Below are positions 22,801-34,998 of a stretch of 64,000 nt of DNA, in pieces. The DNA is taken from positions 3,249,157 through 3,313,156 of the forward strand of contig ML682067.1 of NCBI GenBank assembly GCA_007922195.1. Direction: 5' to 3'. The DNA comes from Podocnemis expansa (taxonomy: Eukaryota; Chordata; Testudines; Podocnemididae). A program made the position numbers and the translations under genes. The notes under the pieces are model-generated. The model had not been told where the DNA came from and ran no database searches. It saw nothing but the letters and a program-made list of their open reading frames with translations. Position 1 is the first letter of the stretch. Each line of letters starts with the position of its first letter.

Positions 22801-23369
22801 AAGGACTTACTGAACAGATCTGGTCTGGCTGGATATCTACATAGTATTAACTAAATCTAGGAGAAAGTCGTGCCAGGATATTGCTGTATGTATGGTACCA
22901 AAAAGCAATGAGGCCCAAACAGAGACCTGCAGTATGTGCATACTACAACACAGATCAGTAGTAAATGCATTTGTGAGGATAGAATGAAACCATTCAGAAA
23001 AAACACAGAACTGATCAACACAGTACGAAATCTGTCTGAAAGATCGTCATTCTTCATTCTTGGGCTGTACAAACTAAAATGAGTTTTAGTGTAAAAGCAT
23101 ATGTAAACTGGTCCAAAGCTATCTTGAACATTAATCCCATTGATACAGATTGCCAACCCCAACAGTAGCTCAACACTACATCTCCAAGAAAAGGGGATTT
23201 TGGACAGCAGTGGGAAGGTATTGACAAAGTTACTGTCAAGCCATAAACGCAAATGGGGTAAGAATTGGCACGGAATAGCATTTCAAATAAGGGGGAAATT
23301 ATTGACTTAACAGACTCTGTGAATTTTTATTGGAAAGTGCATGGCGACAAGTTTCATTTGTTACAGGGA
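19881..23369. other. Largely unassigned stretch
   Basis: About 3.5 kb with no recognised exon. The block 20230-20470 is GC-rich (gggggtgggggaaaacccc, gcagctgcggcaatggctgg) and may be part of a decayed non-autonomous element. The 67-residue frame at 21996-22199 and the paired frames at 22289-22765 show no motif. A small palindrome, agctgttccagaacagct, lies near 22584-22602. Confidence 0.4.
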
Positions 23370-24060
23370 ACTTGGGCTCCACACTCGCCGAGCTGGAGAG
23401 CCACAGCCTCTGGTACTGTGTGGGGTGGGAGGGGTGGCCAAGGCCAGAGGCCATGCCTCCCTTCCTCTGATCTGCTGCCAACGTGAAGCAGCGTTCCCAG
23501 CTGCCCCACATGCCCCCAGCCAGCCACCCCTCCCCAGGGGGCAGAGAGTGGCTGGCATGGGGCTCCTGCTTTTGGGGGTAGGGTCCTGGAGTAGAATCAC
23601 TCCATCAAGTTCAGGCTGCCTTGCCCTGAACCCCCCCTGAGCTAAAAGGGGACTCTCCAGGGCCTGCGAGTGGTGTGGCCTCTGTTCCCAGCAGCCAATG
23701 GAGAGAGGAGGTTGGCCGGGGGCAGGCAGGGCAGCCAGAAGCATTGCTCTGCATCGGCAGCAGAGTGGAACGAACGGAAGGTGGTGCGGCCTCTGGTCCC
23801 AGCCACCCTTTCTCCCCCACAGCGCCAAGGGCATGGCTGTGGCATGGCTGCCAGTGGCCTGTACAGTGGGGCAGAGGGCGCACTACCAGCACTGACACCC
23901 TGAAACTGGGCAGCCTGAACCAGCCCAGGACCCCTCTAATTCAGCCCTGGCGCCTGTCTGGCCAGGTCACTTGCCCTCTTGCAACCCAGCATTACCAGAG
24001 CTTCAAGGCGGCAATTAAAGAGCCGTATGCAGCTCTGGAGCTGCAGGTTGCTGACCCCAG
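23370..24060. mobile_element. GC-rich hAT-like non-autonomous element, right end seen
   Basis: The right part, agagccgtatgcagctctgg then ctgcaggttgctgaccccag (ending 24060), is closely related to the right end of the hAT-like element at 41962-42298 (agagctgcatgcaactcc, ccacaggttgcagactcctg). The interior is very GC-rich with low stop density, which explains the many overlapping open frames on both strands. The left boundary and target-site duplication were not found, so the start is a composition estimate. Confidence 0.5.
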
Positions 24061-25230
24061 CGCTATGCATTAGAGCCAGTAAAGGTTAGCACTTAGGGGC
24101 ACCTACAGGCTTGCCTCTGAGGCTCTGGCTCACACAGCATGAGAACAGCTCTCTACAGGAGACTGTCACAAAGACATCATAAGCAAAGCTGATTACTGCA
24201 TTCATGCCACGACTAGAATGCCTTGGATGATAGAAAAGGTTACAGAATGTTCCCCTCCTCCAGTAGGTAATGTAAGGTGAACAGCACCATCTTCCAGTTG
24301 TCTCAGAGCCTGTTTGCAATCAGCACCTGAAACTAACTCAGGAAGAACAGAAACAATGCAGATGAATAGAGGCAGTACTTTTTCTGTGATGGTATGCAGG
24401 AGTTCAGAGTACCAACACCTTTTTTGCTAGCCCCACTGCTCAGCTGGGGGTGCAGGGTTAGCAGGTGAAAACAGAGTACTGGAACTTTTCTTGGTGTGTG
24501 TTTAAAAAAAAAAAAACTCTGACTAGAGGAAAGTAGTTTGAAGAGCTCATCTCTTCCATAACATCCCCTTTTCTGAGGGAACCTGCTCTCAGATTGTTAA
24601 GTCAGGCCACGGCCTTTTGACTCCTCAGTGTCACTGGATATGCAAGAAGCCACAGCTGCAGAAAAACACTCACTTTTATCTGTGACTGGCCTGCAGACTG
24701 TGTTCCATCATGTGTGCTCAGATCTGGCTGGAGTAATCTATGTGACCTTGCAATTCATATCTAAGGAAAAAAAAAGCCATGCACCCTTTAAAAGCTGCAG
24801 CTGGTATGAAACACAAAACCCTGCCTGTGTAGCAACTCCAGCACCATATACATTTCACCGTTTCGTCCAGTTCTTAACACTGGCTGCCAGTTGAATCCAG
24901 AGTGCAAGTCAAGGCATTTGCCCTGATATTCAAAGCATTTCCATAGGGCTGGGCCTAGCTACCTAAGAAAACAATGCTCTCCCTGAAACCATAACCTCCC
25001 CACAGTAACTGCATTCTACTGAGACACTGCTGATGAACATAGGGAAACGTGCGAGTGCGGCAGATAGAACCAAGACTCTGGAAGTCACCACCCTGCAGCC
25101 ATTATTAATCCAGTTCTCCCAGATGAGTTCATTAACATGGAAGGGTGGGCAGGCCCTGGATTCCATTTTACCCTACTAGTACTGTAGTCACGTGCGTCTC
25201 TTCAAGGGGCCGTGGCACATGACCACTGTT
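24061..25230. other. Unassigned stretch
   Basis: No repeat or gene recognised apart from A runs near 24505-24517. Confidence 0.35.
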
Positions 25231-25425
25231 ACACAGAGGTGGCTTTATGCAATTGGGGGACCCAAGCAAAGGCCCCTTGTGGGAACCCCTAAAGGTCCTC
25301 CTATAGTCCTCCACTGCTGCCCTTTCCTTGGCCTCAGTCCCCCTGCAGCCCTAACCCCCCACCCCACCCCAGGACTCCTTGTTTGTTTTGCTGAACCAAA
25401 CAAACACGACTATCCTTTTGGAACT
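25231..25425. repeat. Truncated hAT-like fragment joined to family P copy G
   Basis: Positions 25231-25370 (ggtggctttatgcaattggg, acccaagcaaaggcccc) look like the start of a GC-rich non-autonomous element. At 25371 the sequence switches to the end of a family P copy: aggactccttgtttgttttg, ctgaaccaaacaaacacgac, tatccttttggaact. Both are partial, so this is a chimeric junction. Confidence 0.55.
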
Positions 25426-27342
25426 CAAATTATTCTTGGCTATGATATTTTTAAAGCTCTTTCCATCATGAAGCTTGTAAGTTGATCATCTCTCACTTAA
25501 TATAAATGAGCTCATGCTGAACTACAAAGTTATGTGCATTAATTAACAAATAAAAAGTAGTAAAATTAATGATGGCTCAAAAATAACAAATATCACATTT
25601 AAAATTTTGGCAGTCAAATCTTACAAATTTTTCATATAGGCTTGGGTTTATGTGCACTAGACATTTAATGCAAATAATTATAATAAAAATAAGTGAAAAG
25701 AAGATTTCTAATCTGTAGCTATAAATGAAAAACACCACATTTCAATGAAATTCTCTAAAGTACTCAAGTTTATAAAGACTCTGGCCCCCTCAAAAATATT
25801 AAAGCGTAAGTACAAAAGAAGCTAAAAAATTACTTACCAAAAGAAAGACATACAGCACAGACATCACACACAGTTATAATAATTGCTTGAGGACAGCACT
25901 GTATTTGTATGTAGCAGCCTATATGGACTTACCTGGTAAGCTGAGCTAACCAAAGCCAAAGGAAAAGTTAAGATTTCATAATTGGGACTAAAAAAAACAG
26001 CACAATAAATGGCCACACTGAAGAACTAAAAGATGAGACCATTGGAAAAAGTTGTTGTGTTTGCTCCTGCTTTTTTGGCATGTCAATGTGAAGGTGATGG
26101 GCTGATAATGGTGAAATCTGCAATTCAGATGGAGCACAGATCCTAATAATAGTTTGCCTTGATGAGCCAAGACTGAAAAGTGCTAAGGTTTCCAGCACTA
26201 CTGGCCCTGCTAGATGGGAACAATTTCTATATTTTCATTTCTCTCCACCAAATTGAGGATGGGGACCCTTTTTGCTCAGGGGCCCTAGGCAGCCACCTGC
26301 TTTGCCTACCCCTAAAGCTGTGTCTGCTTACTCTAGTGCTCAGCTGTCCTCACTGGCATATGACCAGTCATAGTGCAGTCCTAATAGTTGCTAGACTGAG
26401 AATATAAATACTGCTTTATTAAATCTTGAGTACTTCAACATAACCACATCATTTTTCTTCCACAATTCAGACTCTCTCTACAATTTCCCTGTGCTTCTTT
26501 ACTACAGAGCTCCTGTTGTCATTATTTAACTTCTGGCACAGGAGCAGCACATGCCACTCAGGAGTGCTCCTGTTCATCTGAAGCAGATTTACAAAAGAAC
26601 CATGAAAGGTGCTTCAAATGCTGCTGCCTCTCAGGGAGCTCAGGAAGGTTCTTGTCTAGTTCTTTAGCCAGCAGTTCCCTCCCAGGCTACAAACGATCAT
26701 CAGGCTGCACTGTCACTGTTCTGGGTTCCCTTGAAAGTGGAATCTCAGCCATTTTGACTTTAAGCAGTTTGGATGTTTCCAGTGTTTGAAGTTGCTGGAA
26801 CTACATCAAAGAACTGAATAAAGAATGCTGTGAAAGGATTTAGTCTGCCTGGATATGAGTGTTACTGAGGGGAGAAAAAGCTTTTTCCAGCCACCATTAT
26901 GATCTACCCTTTAAAAATTCTCTCTTTACTATCAACACTATTCAGCAGAGCATTTTACCCCGACCAAATTCAGTTCTGAACTGCCCAAGTTACACAAATA
27001 CCATTCTCTATTCTGCTACAAAAGAAACCATTTTTAGTTGAAGAGTAAGACTCACTCAGACAACATGTGATACAATATTAAAAAAATTACACACATGAAA
27101 ACACCCATAGCTTGGAAACAAATGTAAAAATGTATGTTCCAAAATACAAGCACAGCATAGCATCATCTAATTTGATTAAAATTAATTAGATGGATATTAG
27201 TGCAGTAAGTTATCCATGAGTATGCACCAAAAGACAAATAAATCTTCATTTATAAAACTTATTTCCAAGATACCTGAACAAAGATCATTATATCAGATTA
27301 TTTTCCCTCCTACTTCCTCTATTTTAATTCCAGTTACAATTT
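25426..27342. other. Unassigned AT-rich stretch
   Basis: No gene recognised. A shred at about 26255-26310 (aggggccctaggcagccacc) resembles pieces of GC-rich non-autonomous elements. Confidence 0.4.
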
Positions 27343-27350
27343 GCACAGAA

Positions 27351-27856
27351 AGGGCTGGATTAACTGGCCCAGGGGCCCTGGGCGGCCCTGTACTGCAGGC
27401 CCCCTCCCCCCAGCATGGCAGACTGCAGGCAAGGCGTTGCTGGGGGTATGGGTCCTGGGGCCAAATAGTATTCCTGCCCCAGTGGGTCTGCCCCCAGGGA
27501 TAGGGCTTGTGCCTGGTGCACAGCACAGCCCCTGGTGCAACCCCCCAGGGCCCTGGAAAGCTGCACTGGAGCGGAGGCTGCACTGTGTGCCAAAGCAGCA
27601 CTGGCCTGCCCGCCCCCAGGGGCAGACCATCTGGCTCAGGAGTGGGGTGGGAGCCCAGAGCCCAGCCTCCAGCTCCCACCACCCCAGCCAGCAGGGTAAG
27701 AGTGCTACATTTCCTAAGGCCTGCTGGTGCTGAGCAGAGTGGGGTGGGGTGCAGTGCTATTATTTTCAGGGTTTTAGGGACTGAAGCCCTGGGCTCCCCT
27801 TTCAGCTGGGACCTGAATCTTCAGGCCCTTTAGTCCCTGCAATAATCCAGCCCTGA
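27351..27856. mobile_element. Non-autonomous hAT-like element, 506 bp, with 8-bp TSD
   Basis: The left end agggctggattaact and the right end ataatccagccctga are inverted copies. An identical 8-bp repeat, gcacagaa, flanks the element at 27343-27350 and 27857-27864. The interior is GC-rich (gcccaggggccctgggcgg) and has no transposase. Overlapping open frames across it on both strands come from low stop density. Confidence 0.8.
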
Positions 27857-27864
27857 GCACAGAA

Positions 27865-28141
27865 ATCTAGTTTGGATTAGTCTCCATGCTGCTTCAGACA
27901 GACCAACATTGTAATGGCCAGTTCCTGCAGACCCAAAACAAGCCATAAAAATTAATTTTGCTATTTTAGATTTAGAGGGAAAATGTAACAAAATTATGCC
28001 TAAATAAAAATAAGACTGTCTCCCTGATCCTTGTATGATGGCAGAGGACAGTCACATTAGGTTGGTATCCAAAGCATACTCAAGTCAGCTGAAAGACTCC
28101 CATTGACTTCACTGGGACTACTCACATACATAAAGCTAGAG
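27865..28141. other. Unassigned stretch with an ancient repeat shred
   Basis: The motif gactcccattgacttcactg followed by ggactactcac near 28095-28125 resembles a widespread old amniote repeat of unknown origin. Nothing else recognised. Confidence 0.4.
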
Positions 28142-28610
28142 CAGTGGTTCCCAACCTTTTCTGTGCTGTGGCACACCTTGATACATTCAAATTTTTCGAG
28201 GCACACCACCTTTTAAAAAACTCATGAAAATTCAAATTAACTTAAATTACTTATGAATATTCATGAACCATGGCACAGTGTTTCGGAAATGCTGCTATGT
28301 AGGGTAGTAGGGGTAGCAGAGCAGGGGTGGCAAAACACAGGAGGTCAGGAGTGAGTGTGGGGAGCAGTGCAGGGCAGGGGTGGCAAAAGAGGACAGGGGG
28401 AGCCATGTGGGGAACAGCACAAGGGTGGCAAGAGAGGAGAGGGGAAGGGAGAACAAGAGGGGCTTTGTGGGGGGGCAGGCAGCATGGTGCAGCACCCACT
28501 TCCCCCTTGTCCACAGTGGCTCCCTGCCACCCAGGGCGAATCCTCACCCCACTGCTGCTCCCTCCGACACCTAGATCTCTGCCCCCCACCAACAGGAAAT
28601 AAAACCAAGG
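28142..28610. mobile_element. hAT-like element, left end and GC-rich body
   Basis: It starts cagtggttcccaacctttt followed by gtgctgtggcacacc, a terminus I associate with non-autonomous hAT-type elements in reptiles. A GC-rich body follows (about 28300-28600, with aggggtggcaaa direct repeats at about 28323 and 28377). The matching right terminus (a reverse ggttgggaaccactg) and the duplication of agctagag were not found, so the right edge is an estimate and the element may be truncated. Confidence 0.55.
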
Positions 28611-29971
28611 CTGCAAACTGTATATCAGGAGAAAACTTTTAAAATAATTCAATGACTAAAAATGATTAATACCTCTTGTCTAAAACCATTTCAGTAAATA
28701 CTCTTAACAGCCCCTTCCAAAACTTACTTTGTGCACACATGTTAACACTTCTCTTTTGTGCCACGGCAGTATATTCACATGTAAATTGGAAGCTTGGTTT
28801 ACAACTCCAAGTCGCAACTATTTATTCTAAATTGGTTTAAAAATGCAGTTAAAACACAGTGCAACCCATGTAGAAAGACGAATGGCAGTTTTAGAGCTGG
28901 TCAAAACTCAGAATTCAGGTTCTGCAGAAAATGTCATTTTGAAATTTTTGTTCTGAATGAATCAAAGGGTTGAATTGTTTACTTACAACAAAACAGGAGA
29001 CACTGATCTAGAAAATAAAGATGTTTCAATCTGTACTAAGTAGTGACTCTTCATGTTTTTAACAACATAGCAAGGACCATACCCTCCCAATTTTATCAAG
29101 ATCTATCTGCACTTTCTGTCTCTCTCACACCACACAGTTTAGCTTCCTTGGACAAATTTACCAACCAGGTGGTAAGCTAAATTGATATATATCAAGTTTA
29201 AACCAAATATAAGCATGTCCATAGAAGTTTTTACACTGGTTCAACTAAATCAGTTGAAAAATGCATACTTAATGAAACCAATGTACATTTATGTGTATAC
29301 CAGGCTGAAGGATGGCCGTTTTCTCCACTCGAAAATTACTATAAGATGGATTCTTACGACTACAGAAGAGAAGGTCAAGGAAATTCTAAACCTTTTCTTC
29401 AAGGTTACTCATACCAAATAATTTAGTGTGATATTTGTCATTGTGCAAGGTTGCTCCTGTTTTTCCTCCCTGCATTTGTCCCTTACTCCTCTCTCTTGTT
29501 TTTAATAAACTGTGGAGAACCTGTACCTTTAAGGTAACAAAACAAAGTAAAATGTAAAGCTACAGTACACCACACTGTTATATGCAAAATGTCAAGATCT
29601 GGTTTGTGGTGACTGCTATTTTGGTAAAGAAAATTAGCAGCTATACTGTAAAAATTTGACTTGTGGTCTCATTACTGTAAAGCACCATTTTATCTGTTTT
29701 GTTTTGGTTTTTTTTTTTTTAAATGATAGCTTTGGTTGATTCAGTCTTTGGCATATACAATTGCTATCTCCACCACTCACATCACCCAACCCTTCTCCAT
29801 ACATGCACCTAAAAATGCCTGGAATTTAAGATGACTCAGGCTCTTTGGTAGACTTGATCTAAAGCTGTGTTTTCAGAGGGTTGGCCTACGCTGCAAGGGA
29901 ATTTCGGCAATCACGGGGAGGTAAGCCAAGGACTTAAAATACCTTGCGTATCTCCCTTCTATTGCCTAAGG
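28611..29971. other. Unassigned AT-rich stretch
   Basis: No gene recognised. The 79-residue frame at 29182-29421 has no motif. A short MITE-like shred (gttggcctacgctgcaaggg) lies near 29880-29900. Confidence 0.4.
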
Positions 29972-30395
29972 CAGGGATGGGCAACATTTGTGGCCAGAGG
30001 GTGCCAAATATTATGTATGACCAGTCATAGCGGGCCACTGTGGGGCGGAGGACAAGGTGTAGGGGGAGTTTTGGAGGGAAAGACACACCACCTGTATGGG
30101 ACGGGATGGGTTAGGAGGGGGAGTTTTGGAGAGAAAGGACAGAGCTGAGATGGGGAGCAGTAAAAGTTGATCAGAGCTGATAACTGTTGCTGCACCCTAG
30201 CCTGGGCCCTCTAGTGCCGTGGAGAAGGGGTGGAACCTGGAGCAGAGCAGCACAGTGTTGATCAGTTGAGCTCTGGAGCTCAGTTGATAGGGAACAGCAC
30301 AGCACCAATCTGGGCTCCATCCCTTCCCCACAGCACTAGAGGGCCCAGCCAGAGTCAGAAGCTCAGCAACAGCTGATCAGCTCTTGTTGTGCTCC
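29972..30395. mobile_element. hAT-like left end followed by a GC-rich foldback
   Basis: The left terminus cagggatgggcaacattt resembles that of the element at 5086 (caggggtgggcaacattt). Inside, about 30167-30241 and 30310-30390 form inverted arms of about 75 bp: gggccctctagtgccgtgg pairs with ccacagcactagagggccc, and gataactgttgctgc with gctcagcaacagctgatc. The right terminus was not found; another hAT-like element starts 40 bp downstream. Confidence 0.55.
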
Positions 30396-30431
30396 AGCCA
30401 GGGGAAGAGGTGGAGCCCGGAGGAGCTAGAC

Positions 30432-30969
30432 CAGGGGTTGGCAACCTTTGCTGGCCTCCATGCCAGCCCTGGCCACCACACCCTCAGTGGGTGCCGGGGC
30501 AGGGCCAAAAGGGGCAGGGCCAGGCCTCCGGTTCCTGGTCGTGGCTGGCTCCTGCACCCACCCGCAGACGGCCTCCAGTTCTGGAGTTAGGCCACCTCAA
30601 AGAGGGAGACAGTTCCTGCCTCTTCCCACAAGGGGTAGGAGCCATCTCCAAGCTGGTGCTGCTTGCCAGAAGCAGCCTAGAGCTGGATCAGGCCCATTCC
30701 AGCTGCATTGCTGGCCAGTAAATGCAGGGCCCCTACCAAGAAATGCGGGGCCCATGTCCCGCTGGCCCTGGCATAGTGACACACCTGCTTTGAAGGCCCT
30801 CCTGCAGCTGCTGACCCCCTCCCCACTGAGGACAGCAATGCCTAGGGGCAAGTCAGCGGTGCTTTCCAAGGCCTGGTCAGGTTCTGAACCTGAGCCTGTA
30901 CCCTGGGCACAGGAGGATGCTGTGCAGAAATGGGGCCAGCAGGGCAGTGCTTTGGGTTACTGAACCCTG
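30432..30969. mobile_element. Probable GC-rich hAT-like element
   Basis: The left end caggggttggcaacctttg is typical. The right end ttgggttactgaaccctg at 30969 matches its reverse complement at about 11 of 15 positions. I could not confirm the 8-bp duplication (agctagac on the left, accccctag on the right do not match). The long overlapping frames between 30448 and 30963 are composition artefacts. Confidence 0.5.
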
Positions 30970-31954
30970 ACCCCCTAGCTCCATGGAACAACAGCCTGGG
31001 GACAGTCAGCACAGCTCATCACTGCTGTGGACTCAACAGTCCCCATCACTTCATTTGGGGAACTCTCCGTATGCCGCTCCTCTGAAAAGGGTAGCCACCC
31101 CTCTCTTTTTGGGGTCAGAGCCGGGAACAACAGCAACTACTTTCACTTCTCCCTGGAAACTTCTTCACAAGAATGCTCCCTGGTGCGCTCACAGAGATCA
31201 TGATGCACCAGGTCCAAATCCAGCTCAGAGGAGGACTCCGACAACTGGCACTGGCACTGACACTCACCAACCCTTTCAGCACTGGCACCAATCCTGGCCA
31301 GGCCGGCTGGTAAGTGCAGGAGGAAGCTCTCCCCCTTGTCCTCTCGGCACAAGGACTTGGGGTCAGAGCACTGGCACCTAGTGCCCCAGCACCATCCTCA
31401 CCGCTTGCTGAACCGCTGGTACTGGCACACAAAAGAGGTCGCTCACAAAGTCTCCCAGCATAGGGAATCCAACTGCCACCTGGTATGGGGCTGAAAAAAC
31501 CCTGCATGGGACTCAGCACTCAGAACTTTTAAAGACTGGTCAGTGCAGTGGATAGACTTGGGCTCAGCGGTCTCTCCATGCAGGGACCCCACAACCGTAC
31601 GATCATCGAGACCTACTACACCCCAGGGATCTCGAGGACGTAGCAGCATCTGATATGGAGTCGGACCCAGGTGCAGGACCCTCCAGTTCCCACCACAGCA
31701 GTTCACAGGTAATGTCCTCATCATCACCTGATGAAGCAGCATATCAGAGGTGCCTCTCCTTTAAGGAGGACCCACATGCCCACCAAGACCTGCTGAAGCG
31801 CATGGCTGCCAACCTCCACCTATAAATCAAGGTGGTCAGGGAGGACTTTGACCCCCTATTCAATGTGGGCGACGTAGCCCCACCAGCTAGGGTGGCAGCC
31901 CCTTTACACAAAGGGGTCCTCAAAATTGCTTGTGCCAGATGACAGACTCCATCT

Positions 31955-32745
31955 TTGATCCCTTCAGTCTCAAAGGGGGCAGAAAGAAAGTACCATCTCC
32001 CTGTGGACAGGTTTAGTTTTCTTTTTAACCATCCTACACTGCAGTCCTTGGTAGTGGACATGGTAGATCAGGGTGAGAGGCAAGGTCAACCAGCTGCCAT
32101 TCTGAAGAACAAGGAGGCTAAAAAGCTTGACTTCTTTGGCAGAAAAATGTACTCAATCCAGCCCCACAACTACATATCACCAATCACCAGGCCCTCATGG
32201 ACAAATATGTTTTCAACCTCTGGAAGTACATGGAGAGGTTTAGGGACCTCCTCTGCTCTGACCACACTTGGGACTACAACACACTGGTGGAGAAAGGTCG
32301 CCTAGCGGTTTGTGACACACTCCTGACGTCATGGGACGCCATGGATACGGCAAGCTGCAGTGTGAGGTCAGTGGTCACCATGCACAGGGCTGCTTGGTTA
32401 CTGGGCTCAGGACTGTCCCCACAGATGCAGCAGTCTGTCCAAGACCTCCCATTTGAGGGACCGTTGCTGTTTGCCAAATCAACAGACAAACCTCCACAGC
32501 ATGAAGGACTCCTGTGCCGCCCTACAATCACTGAGGATGTACATCCCCCCAAGTGGCCAGGCATTCCTTCTAACTGCAGCAGCAGCAACATCACCAGCAG
32601 CAGCAGGGCCCCTGTCACTGGCCCTTCCAGTCATCCCACAGCCACTACAGGAATGGGGACAGGGACAGAAACTGGGGTGGAAAAGGCTCAAGGTCCCAGG
32701 GCAACACCCAGGTGCTCCAACAGGCAACAACCACCCTAGCTCATC
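31955..32745 (+). pseudogene. DIRS gag-like region
   Basis: Two overlapping frames (31955-32305 and 32197-32739) give one gag-like product interrupted by shifts. The most recognisable part is MDKYVFNLWKYMERFRDLL, then VVTMHRAAWLLGSGLS and SVQDLPFEGPLLFAKSTD, a combination I know from DIRS gag proteins of vertebrates. A third frame carries on as LHSMKDSCAALQSLRMYIPP, showing a frameshift at about 32480-32500. It would have been the structural protein of the element's particle. The family match is by eye. Confidence 0.65.
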
Positions 32746-32981
32746 CACTCAGAGGCAGAGGTTTAGACCTTTCACCCAAGGGCTGCCTCAACAGCAAGGA
32801 CCAGACCCTGCCATTTTGGAAACACCTGGTCCCTTTTCTGCATCAATGGTCCAAAATAACATCAGACCACTAGATCCTAGACACAGCTGCATGAGGTTAC
32901 TCCATCCAGTTCAGGTCCAAACCTCAGAATCAAAAACTGTCCCCTCACCACAAGAATGGGGACCCCTCCCACAAAACCTTA

Positions 32982-34273
32982 TTGGAACTAGAATGCCAGA
33001 AGCTTCTGTCCTTGGGGGACAAGGAAAAGGGGAGGGGCTTTTACTCCTGTTACTTCCTGGTCCAGAAAGCAAATGGAGGACTCCAACCCATCCTACACCT
33101 CAGGGCCCTGAACAAATGCCTAAAAAGAATAAAGTTCCAGATGGTCTCCCTATCTCATATTATTCTCTCATTAGACCCAGGGGGCTTGTTCACAGCCCAT
33201 GACCTGAAGGATGCATACTTTCACATCTCAATAAGGCAAGGACACAGTAAGTTCTTTCACTTCATGGTGGGTGGGGAACACTTCCAATTCATGGCACTCC
33301 CCTTCGGTGTCTCACTAGCCCCATGGGTATTCACCATATGCATTGCGACTGGCTGATAAGGGGAAGTCCAAACACCAGGTCCGGCACAGCGTTCGCTAAG
33401 TTCGAAACTTGTGCAGCAGACTGAGTCTTCTAGCAAATGTAGAAAAATCGAAGATCTCCCCAACAAGAATAGAATTCATAGGGGCCAACAGGACTCAATA
33501 AGGGCAAGGGCCTCACTCCCCGGACTGAGTTTTCAGTTGATATCCACCATCATTTCAGAGCTGCTAGTCGCCCCCACCACAACTGAAAGGTGTTGTCTCC
33601 AGCCAGTAGGCCACATGGTGGCCTACACATACATGATAAGGACAGTCTGCCTGCATATGAGGCCGTTACAAACGTGGCTGGCAATGGCTTTCATCCACAA
33701 CGCCACTCCCTGAACTGGGTGGTCACTATTCCAAAGGGGGTACTAGACAAACTATGAGTATGGCAAGACCCAAAGTCTGCATGCGAAGGGGTTCCCTTTG
33801 AAGCCCAGAATCCCTCTCTCACTCTGATCCAGACTTGTCGGACAGGGGATGGGGAGCCCACATCATGGGAGGCTTGTCCACACAGGGGACATGGTCTCAG
33901 GAGGACAGCCCCCTCCACATAAATGTGAAGGAGCTGAGAGTGATTCATTTAGCATGTGGAGTTTCCCCAGAGAAGATAAAGGGAAAAGACAATACAGGTA
34001 CTGATGGACAACATGGCAGCCATGTTCTACACCAACTGCCAGAGGGGTGCATACTTGCCTGTGCTATGGAAGGAAGCATCCCTACTATGGCGCTTAGCAC
34101 TGAAATTCAACTTCACCCCGATAGCCTCCCACCTGCCTGGGATGAGCAACACCCAGGCAGACACACTCATCAGGAAATTCCTCCCCCAGAATGAGTGGTC
34201 CCTGCATCCAGAGGTAGTGAACCACTTCTTCAAGGCTTGGGGTCTCCCACAGACAGACCTATTTGCATCTTGA
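32982..34273 (+). pseudogene. DIRS reverse transcriptase and RNase H, active site lost
   Basis: The RT part reads YFLVQKANGGLQPILHLRAL, FTAHDLKDAYFHISIRQGH (motif A, DLKDAYF) and FMALPFGVSLAPWVFT. Right after this it hits stops at about 33355. The next aligned residues (DWLI, from 33347 in a shifted frame) are those that normally follow the YxDD box, so about 20 codons including the start of that box are missing. RNase H follows with DRGWGAHIMGG, LHINVKELR and, after a shift, MDNMAAMFYTNCQRG and LPGMSNTQADTLIRKF. At least four frame changes occur. It cannot encode an active polymerase. Confidence 0.8.
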
Positions 34274-34998
34274 GTGAACCGCAAGTGCAACCAATTCTGT
34301 TTGTTCAGGAGGAAGGAGAAAGGATCAATCTCAGACACCCTTCTGATAGGCTGGGGGGGGGGGGCCCAATCCTCTACTCCTCCCCCCCATTCCCCTGATC
34401 CATAGAGCCCTGTTAAAGATCAAGAGGGGCCAAGCAGACATAATCCTGATAGCCCCAACTCAGCCATGCCAGTCATGGTATACCACTTCTCAGTAATGTC
34501 ACCCTTAATGCTCCTGCTCAGAGCAGACTTGCTCACATAGGACTCCAGTCACCTTCACCACCCAGACCTAAGGATACTGCATCTGATGGTGTGGAGGTTA
34601 CCTGGCTGAAACCCAGCAAGCATGTATGCTCAAAAAAGGTCCAGAAGGTCCTAACTGAGAGCAGAAAACCTTCTACAAGAGCCACATATGATGCTAAGTA
34701 GAAACGTTTCTCCCTCTGGGCACAGGCAAAAGGGGTGCCTCCAGAGGCCTCTCCAATCCAGACCATATTGGACAACCTCCTAAACCTAAAGTAAAGGGCT
34801 TCTCATTCTCTTCTCTCAGGATACAGCTAGCAGCAACCTCAGCACTACACAATACATTCAATGGGGTGACCCCCTTCTCTCACTCTACAACCTCAAGGTC
34901 CCTAAAGGGCAGAAAGAGACTTTACCCCTGGTCCTGCAATGGGACTTAAGCCTAGTACTCGAGGGACTCCCAAAATCTCCACATGAACCCCTTGACTC

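Noticed and set aside
23361..24073. Overlapping long open frames on both strands (up to 157 residues)
   Set aside because: They lie in a GC-rich non-autonomous element where stops are rare. All six frames are open to a similar extent and no domain is visible.
27293..27833. Frames of 95 to 130 residues on both strands
   Set aside because: Explained by the GC-rich hAT-like element at 27351-27856.
30448..30963. 171-residue frame upstream of the DIRS element, considered as part of DIRS gag
   Set aside because: It coincides with a segment bounded by hAT-like termini (30432 and 30969) and has no similarity I can see to the gag-like region downstream.
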